A stretch of DNA of 64,000 nt, taken from positions 478,979 through 542,978 of the forward strand of contig NZ_CP030040.1 in the NCBI RefSeq assembly GCF_003260995.1, read 5' to 3'. Origin of the DNA: Acetobacterium sp. KB-1. Lineage in GTDB: Bacteria; Bacillota; Clostridia; Eubacteriales; Eubacteriaceae. The position numbers and the translations under genes are program-made. The notes under the pieces are model-generated. The model did no database searches. It saw only the letters and a list, made by a program, of their open reading frames with translations, and was not told the DNA's origin. This document shows, piece after piece, positions 59,867 through 64,000 of this stretch (within the stretch, counting starts at the first letter, position 1; every line of letters starts with the position of its first letter).

Positions 59867-59965
59867 CTAACGGGCAGTTTTTGAAACGGCAATAATGCTT
59901 AAGGTCAGGGCTGCGGCTCCCAGTAAAAGGGCAACCATGCTGGATACAAAAGCGGCTACTTTCAT
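59867..59965 (-). CDS. 32-residue small membrane protein
   Basis: On the minus strand a 33-codon ORF starts ATG at 59965 behind AAGGAGGT and ends TAG at 59867. The protein begins MKVAAFVSSMVALLLGAAAL and ends TLSIIAVSKTAR, so almost all of it is one hydrophobic helix with a short basic tail. It is followed at once by a strong terminator. It lies 35 bases downstream of a small acidic protein gene on the same strand. I do not recognise the family; a single-helix membrane regulator or subunit is plausible. Confidence 0.7.
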   Translation of the reverse strand: MKVAAFVSSMVALLLGAAALTLSIIAVSKTAR

Positions 59966-60000
59966 CGAACTACCTCCTTATTTGTTTTTTTCAATTGGCT

Positions 60001-60183
60001 TCAATCTTCGTCATAAAAACCGCTCATGGAGTAATCTTCAAGCGCTTCCAATAAAAAGACCAGACTCCCGGTCATACTTTCGGCGGTGGTTACGACAATT
60101 TCTTTTTCTTCTTCAGTCAGCTCCATGAATTCTTCTTCAAGATCACATAGGCGCTTAATTAGAAATAATAATTCTGTTTTCAT
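60001..60183 (-). CDS. 60-residue acidic protein, unknown function
   Basis: From ATG 60183, six bases after AGGAG, the protein reads MKTELLFLIKRLCDLEEEFM and ends LLEALEDYSMSGFYDED. It is strongly acidic, probably two helices, with no membrane segment. An upstream in-frame ATG-like start at 60198 has no ribosome site. It is followed by the 32-residue membrane protein on the same strand and both appear to share a terminator. Confidence 0.65.
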   Translation of the reverse strand: MKTELLFLIKRLCDLEEEFMELTEEEKEIVVTTAESMTGSLVFLLEALEDYSMSGFYDED

Positions 60184-60374
60184 AGTTCTCCTGTCCACTG
60201 TCTATTCTAACTATAATACTATCGGCTTATCTCAAAAATTGCAAGAAAAATTGTGTTTAAATCATCTAATTGAATTTTTTTAACGGTAGTGATGGCCAAG
60301 TTGGTGACGATTTTCTGTAATTATCATCGCATAACTGATATAATGGTTTTATCGCAAACAAAGGAGAAAACGCA

Positions 60375-60965
60375 ATGAGTAAAACAAAATGGCCAGGATC
60401 CGTGTTGCTGGCACCGGTTCCTCCAGTCCTGGTAACTTGTGGCGAGGACGCGTTAGCAAATATCTTAACCGTGGGATGGACTGGGATTCTCAATACCAAA
60501 CCGCCAATGACTTATATTTCACTACGGCCCAGCCGTTTATCCTACGAGATTATCACAAAAACCCGGGAGTTCACTATCAATCTGTCCACAGTGGAGCTGG
60601 TGAAAGCAGTCGATTTCTGTGGGGTGCGCTCTGGCCGGGAGATGAATAAATTCGAATTGCTGGCGCTGGCGTCAGTTCCCGGTGATATGGTGAAGTGTCC
60701 GATGCTGGTAGCCAGTCCCTTGAGTATGGAATGTCGGGTCAAAGAAATTATCCCACTGGGTACTCATGATCTGTTTATGGCCGAGATTCTAGCAGTTCAT
60801 GTGGCTGACACTCTAATTGACGCCAACGGTAAACTTCATTTGGATCAAGCCAATCTATTAGCCTACGTTCATGGCGAATACTTTGGGCTGGGAGAGAAGG
60901 TTGGCAGCTTCGGGTATTCGATCCGCAAAAAGAAAAAGAAGAAACGGCCTGTTCAGCAAAAATAA
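60375..60965 (+). CDS. Flavin reductase-like FMN-binding protein
   Basis: The 196-residue protein begins PGSVLLAPVPPVLVTCGEDALANILTVGWTGILNTKPPMTYISLRPSRLSYEII, the flavin reductase/flavoredoxin start, with REFTINLSTVELVKAVDFCGVRSGREMNKFE as the following landmark and a HGEYFGLGEKVGSFGYS end. Such proteins bind FMN and transfer electrons; clostridial members are linked with flavoredoxin roles. The tail is an unusual lysine run (RKKKKKKRP). AAAGGAG precedes ATG 60375. Confidence 0.92.
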   Translation: MSKTKWPGSVLLAPVPPVLVTCGEDALANILTVGWTGILNTKPPMTYISLRPSRLSYEIITKTREFTINLSTVELVKAVDFCGVRSGREMNKFELLALASVPGDMVKCPMLVASPLSMECRVKEIIPLGTHDLFMAEILAVHVADTLIDANGKLHLDQANLLAYVHGEYFGLGEKVGSFGYSIRKKKKKKRPVQQK

Positions 60966-60967
60966 AG

Positions 60968-61001
60968 CAAAAACGATGGGGAATAAATCCATCGTTTTTC
61001 T
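60968..61001. terminator. Bidirectional terminator
   Basis: AAAAACGATGG pairs with CCATCGTTTTT; it separates the flavin reductase gene from the convergent ilvE gene. Confidence 0.88.
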
Positions 61002-61027
61002 TTTGGAAATAATTAATGACAAGACAG

Positions 61028-62050
61028 TTATAGCTTGGTAATCCAGCCTTCCGGACCGGCCAGATCGCCGAGTTGGATGGCGGTGAGGGTATCGTAGAGT
61101 TTTTTGGTTACTGGGCCCACTTCGGATTCGCTGTAAAAAATGTGTAGCCGGTTGTGATGAAAAATACCGCCGATGGGGGTTATCACGGCTGCGGTACCAC
61201 AGGCGCCAGCTTCGGTAAACTGATCAAGCTCATCAATAAAAACATCTTCTTCCGAGACTGCCATTCCCAAAACATGTTCAGCCAGATAAAGCAGGGAATA
61301 TTTGGTGATGCTGGGTAAGATGGAGGGGGAAGCGGGGGTGACAAAACGGTTGTCTTTGGTGATGCCAAAGAAATTGGCGGCTCCGACTTCTTCAATTTTG
61401 GTGTGGGTAGTGGGATCCAGATAAATGCAATCCGCATAGCCTTTTTCAACGGCAATTTGGTGAGCCAGCATCGAGGCCGCATAGTTGCCACCAACCTTTT
61501 GTTGGCCGGTGCCGTTACTGGCAGCCCGATCATAGTCGGAGACCATAAAATTAACCGGCGTTAGGCCACCCTTGAAATAAGCACCCACCGGCATACAAAA
61601 AACTGTGAAGATATATTCATTGGCCGGTTTGACCGCCACGCTGTTGCCTACCCCAATCATCATCGGACGGATATATAGCGAACCGCCGGTGCCGTAAGGC
61701 GGAATATAGGCTTCATTGGCCTTGACTACATCCACACATGCTTTGATAAACGTTTCTTCAGAAATTGTTGGCATTAATAGCCGATCGCAGGAATCCTGTA
61801 GTCGCCGGGCATTCTGGTCAATCCTGAATAACTGGATGTCCCCGTTTTTCGTCCGATAGGCTTTCAGTCCTTCAAAGCATTGCTGCCCGTAGTGCAAACA
61901 GGGGGCAGCTTCGCCCAGGTGCAGGACATTGTCCTCGGTCAGAGTTCCGCCATCCCATTGATCATCTTTCCAGAAAGACAGATATCGATAATCTGTTTTT
62001 ATATAGTCAAATCCCAATTGATCCCAATTAATTGCTGCTTTTTTAGTCAT
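61028..62050 (-). CDS. ilvE: Branched-chain amino acid aminotransferase
   Basis: A fold-type IV PLP enzyme of 340 residues: YLSFWKDDQWDGG, LHYGQQCFEGLKAYRTKNG, LFRIDQNARRLQDSCDRLLMP, YIRPMMIGVG, QQKVGGNYAASM (PLP lysine in KVGGNY), VGAANFFGIT, and EAGACGTAAVITPIGGI. This is the bacterial IlvE class II type. It catalyses the last step of valine, leucine and isoleucine synthesis. AAAAAGGAG precedes the ATG at 62050. A DUF445 gene ends 33 bases upstream on the same strand, so the two may be transcribed together. Confidence 0.97.
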   Translation of the reverse strand: MTKKAAINWDQLGFDYIKTDYRYLSFWKDDQWDGGTLTEDNVLHLGEAAPCLHYGQQCFEGLKAYRTKNGDIQLFRIDQNARRLQDSCDRLLMPTISEETFIKACVDVVKANEAYIPPYGTGGSLYIRPMMIGVGNSVAVKPANEYIFTVFCMPVGAYFKGGLTPVNFMVSDYDRAASNGTGQQKVGGNYAASMLAHQIAVEKGYADCIYLDPTTHTKIEEVGAANFFGITKDNRFVTPASPSILPSITKYSLLYLAEHVLGMAVSEEDVFIDELDQFTEAGACGTAAVITPIGGIFHHNRLHIFYSESEVGPVTKKLYDTLTAIQLGDLAGPEGWITKL

Positions 62051-62083
62051 TTTAACTCCTTTTTAAATATTTGTTCTGAGGCC

Positions 62084-62980
62084 CTAAACAAAGGACATCA
62101 CCAGTCCCATAATGCAGCCCAATAATCCACCCAACCAGACAATTGCGCTTAGTTCTTTGTGCATGATTTCCAGGATCATTTTTTCAAAAGTCAGGACATC
62201 ATAGCCGTTTATCTGATCTTCGACCAGTTTTGATAAGTTTAGGGCATTAATTAGACTGCCAATGTTTTTTTCAATTAGCTGATGATAGCTCGATATAATC
62301 CAGGTGACAAATTCCGGAATGCGGTCTTCATATTCGTTATAAAGATCACATAGTCGCTTGCCTAAAAGATTATTACCTTCTTTTTCAATGATATTACCCA
62401 GGATGCCCTCTCCTTTTTCGACCACCATTCGTTCAATAATTTCAGACATTTTGACCTTGGCAGAACTGATCAAGTTTCCATTGATCAACATGGCAAACAT
62501 TGAGCCCTGTAGATTGCTGACAATTTCAGTGACTGCTATTTCAGATAATAGCGGTCCCAACTCCATTTTTACCATTCGCTCGTAAGAAAAATCGACAATT
62601 TTCGTGCTGACCTCAGTGATAATTTGCTCACCACGCTGATCGCCGGAAAACGAGTAAAACAGCTCCCGTAGGGTTTCTTCGCTGGTGCTTTTTTTAGCGA
62701 TCAGTCCATTGACGGCATTAGCAATCTTATCATCCACTTCTTTGGACAATAAGCCGTTTTTTATCACGTTCTCATTTAGTAGGTTGTTGGCAACCACATT
62801 CCCCAATGATTTGGCGATTCTAGGTTTTTCTTTGGGAATTAAACCCGGGGTAAAGGGTAAGGTCAGCCCGAAAACCTTGATGGCTTCTAATGGGCGAAAA
62901 AGCATCCGTATGGCGATGCCGTTGGTAATCAGTCCGATAATGCCTCCCAGTATCGGTCCAATAAAAAATGATAAATTCAT
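62084..62980 (-). CDS. DUF445-family membrane protein
   Basis: The 298-residue protein starts FIGPILGGIIGLITNGIAIRMLFRPLEAI, followed by GLTLPFTPGLIPKEKPRIAKSLGNVV, the signature of DUF445 (YheB-like). A second hydrophobic helix is at the C-terminus (AIVWLGGLLGCIMGLVMSFV), and the middle 220 residues are helical and polar. The function of the family is not known. AGGAGG precedes the ATG at 62980. It is upstream of ilvE on the same strand. Confidence 0.9.
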   Translation of the reverse strand: MNLSFFIGPILGGIIGLITNGIAIRMLFRPLEAIKVFGLTLPFTPGLIPKEKPRIAKSLGNVVANNLLNENVIKNGLLSKEVDDKIANAVNGLIAKKSTSEETLRELFYSFSGDQRGEQIITEVSTKIVDFSYERMVKMELGPLLSEIAVTEIVSNLQGSMFAMLINGNLISSAKVKMSEIIERMVVEKGEGILGNIIEKEGNNLLGKRLCDLYNEYEDRIPEFVTWIISSYHQLIEKNIGSLINALNLSKLVEDQINGYDVLTFEKMILEIMHKELSAIVWLGGLLGCIMGLVMSFV

Positions 62981-63060
62981 GGTTTCCTCCTGTTGAAACT
63001 TCTGGTTAGTAGCTATTTGTATATTTTAATCTTTTTAAAACAAGCTGTCCAGTAGAATGA

Positions 63061-63098
63061 TAAAAACCAGTAATCGTTATAGCGATTACTGGTTTTTA
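63061..63098. terminator. Hairpin between DUF445 and MFS genes
   Basis: AAAAACCAGTAATCG pairs perfectly with CGATTACTGGTTTTT; T follows. It lies between two divergent starts, so it ends nothing visible on the plus strand and is more likely a leader or insulator element. Confidence 0.7.
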
Positions 63099-63101
63099 TT
63101 A

Positions 63102-63130
63102 TTGTGTTTACTTTAGCTAGCTGATACAAT
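63102..63130 (+). promoter_or_regulatory. Candidate promoter of MFS gene
   Basis: TTGTGT at 63102-63107 and TACAAT at 63125-63130 with a 17-base spacer, about 30 bases before the start codon. Confidence 0.55.
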
Positions 63131-63164
63131 AAAGCAAGGAAATTTTAGGAAGAAGAGGAAAATG

Positions 63165-64000
63165 ATGAAAAATGAGAATTTAAAACGCTGGATTTATCTG
63201 GCGGTAGCGACCATTATGCTAATGTTTCTGGGATTACTGTATGCCTGGTCAATTTTTAGAGCACCACTGAACAAGGTCTTTGAAAGTTGGACAGTTACGG
63301 ACTTATCACTTAATTTCACCATTTCAATTATCTTTTTTTGTATTGGCGGTTTTGTTAGTGGTCAATTAACCCGATTCATTAAAAGCCAAACCATTGTGTT
63401 AATGGTAGCGGCGATGCTATTTATTGGTTTTTTTGGTGTTTCGAAAATTGATCCGACCCAACCGGGTCAAAGTTTAATCCTTTTGTATGTTTTTTATGGT
63501 GTGCTTTGCGGAACCGGCGTCGGTATGGGATACAATTCAATTATCAGTGCTGTAGTGCCCTGGTTTTCTGAGAAAGCCGGTTTAGCTTCAGGAATTTTAT
63601 TAATGGGTTTTGGTCTGGGGGGGCTGATTCTCGGTACTCTGATCAGCTCGTTAGTCGGGAGTGTTGGCGTATTGGAAACTTTCTTCTATCTGGCGATCAT
63701 GGGAGCGATAGTCATGGCTTTAGGATCGTTCTTTATTAAGAAACCTGAAATGGCTGCGAAAAAAGCGGCCACTGCTCAGGGTGAAGCAAGTCAGAAGAAA
63801 GAGTATTCGGCTGGGGAAATGTTAAAGACCGGCGTTTTCTGGACATACTTTTTCTGGGGAATCATGATTACCGCATCAGGATTGCTAATTATTGGCAGTG
63901 CGGCAACTATCGCGATGGCCTTTGGGGCGCCGGCCCAATTGGGTTTGCTGGTTTCTGTTTTTAATGGCGGCGGCCGGGTTGTCATAGGCAGCTTGTTTGA
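63165..64000 (+). CDS. MFS transporter of the OFA (oxalate/formate antiporter) type, 3' truncated by window end
   Basis: The open frame runs to the edge of the window. The visible 278 residues start [20 protein letters not shown], have [15 protein letters not shown] (the OFA start signature), seven or more membrane segments including [42 protein letters not shown], then a cytoplasmic loop ([15 protein letters not shown]) and the first segments of the second half ([20 protein letters not shown]). OFA members exchange organic acids. Start ATG 63165 is six bases after AGAGGA; ATG 63162 is adjacent and in frame. Confidence 0.9.
   Translation, partial: MKNENLKRWIYLAVATIMLMFLGLLYAWSIFRAPLNKVFESWTVTDLSLNFTISIIFFCIGGFVSGQLTRFIKSQTIVLMVAAMLFIGFFGVSKIDPTQPGQSLILLYVFYGVLCGTGVGMGYNSIISAVVPWFSEKAGLASGILLMGFGLGGLILGTLISSLVGSVGVLETFFYLAIMGAIVMALGSFFIKKPEMAAKKAATAQGEASQKKEYSAGEMLKTGVFWTYFFWGIMITASGLLIIGSAATIAMAFGAPAQLGLLVSVFNGGGRVVIGSLF

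Noticed and set aside
1-64000. CRISPR arrays, tRNA or rRNA genes, prophage or conjugative modules
   Set aside because: None seen; the TraX-like gene is isolated and repeats are few and irregularly spaced.

Overview
The window reads as a chromosomal segment of an anaerobic, low-to-mid GC Firmicute, most likely an acetogen of the Acetobacterium/Eubacteriaceae type. This is inferred from gene content: a T-box controlled trp operon, orphan hypA/hypB, a YqeC-type selenium hydroxylase accessory protein, PTS-linked dihydroxyacetone kinase, very long poly-HAMP chemoreceptors, strong AGGAGG ribosome sites and sigma-A promoters. I saw no rRNA, tRNA, CRISPR array, prophage or intact insertion sequence.

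Layout. 1-6.1 kb: tail of a nitroreductase, recQ, a TraX-like membrane protein, a transposase-derived protein without catalytic residues, and an FAD oxidoreductase. 6.2-10.3 kb: hypB, a 924-residue Fe-S/flavin oxidoreductase, hypA. 10.4-15.3 kb: arylamine N-acetyltransferase, a membrane-anchored repeat protein with an attenuator-like leader, a DHH phosphoesterase, and a cold-shock group (csp, a 52-residue protein, a DEAD-box helicase). 15.4-21.1 kb: receiver-CheX and CheX, a 991-residue chemoreceptor, a zinc-ribbon protein with a PadR regulator. 21.2-24.0 kb: rsgA with an upstream ORF and switchable leader, a lipase, a GNAT acetyltransferase. 24.1-31.5 kb: Trp T-box and trpEGDCFBA, with repeats on both sides of trpF. 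31.7-34.0 kb: dhaKLM. 34.2-38.6 kb: an unknown protein, bacteriohemerythrin and a second giant chemoreceptor. 39.1-44.3 kb: two large paralogous HTH proteins of unknown type bracketing a MORN protein and an EAL-HDOD protein. 44.4-51.2 kb: Ca2+/Na+ exchanger, PhnB-like protein, a dicarboxylate symporter with an added N-terminal domain, an acetate-kinase-like protein with altered active site, and a MarR/MATE pair. 51.4-55.3 kb: V4R protein, a frameshifted PAS-GGDEF gene, CstA. 55.6-64 kb: yqeC, a lipoprotein acetolactate decarboxylase, divergent MocR/EamA genes, two tiny genes, flavin reductase, ilvE, DUF445 and the start of an OFA-type MFS transporter.

Most unusual features. (1) The rsgA leader carries a 19-codon ORF and two mutually exclusive helices, one of which would hide the rsgA ribosome site; this looks like translational attenuation of a ribosome-assembly GTPase. 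(2) A MITE-like hairpin element is present in six copies with compensatory base changes in its arms. (3) An identical 19-bp cassette interrupts two unrelated repeat elements almost 29 kb apart. (4) A pair of paralogous HTH proteins carries large unrecognised domains. (5) Several proteins keep their fold but have lost canonical active-site residues: the transposase-like protein, the acetate-kinase-like protein and the ATPase-like domain fused to the symporter. No experimental or database check was possible; family calls rest on motifs I can see.
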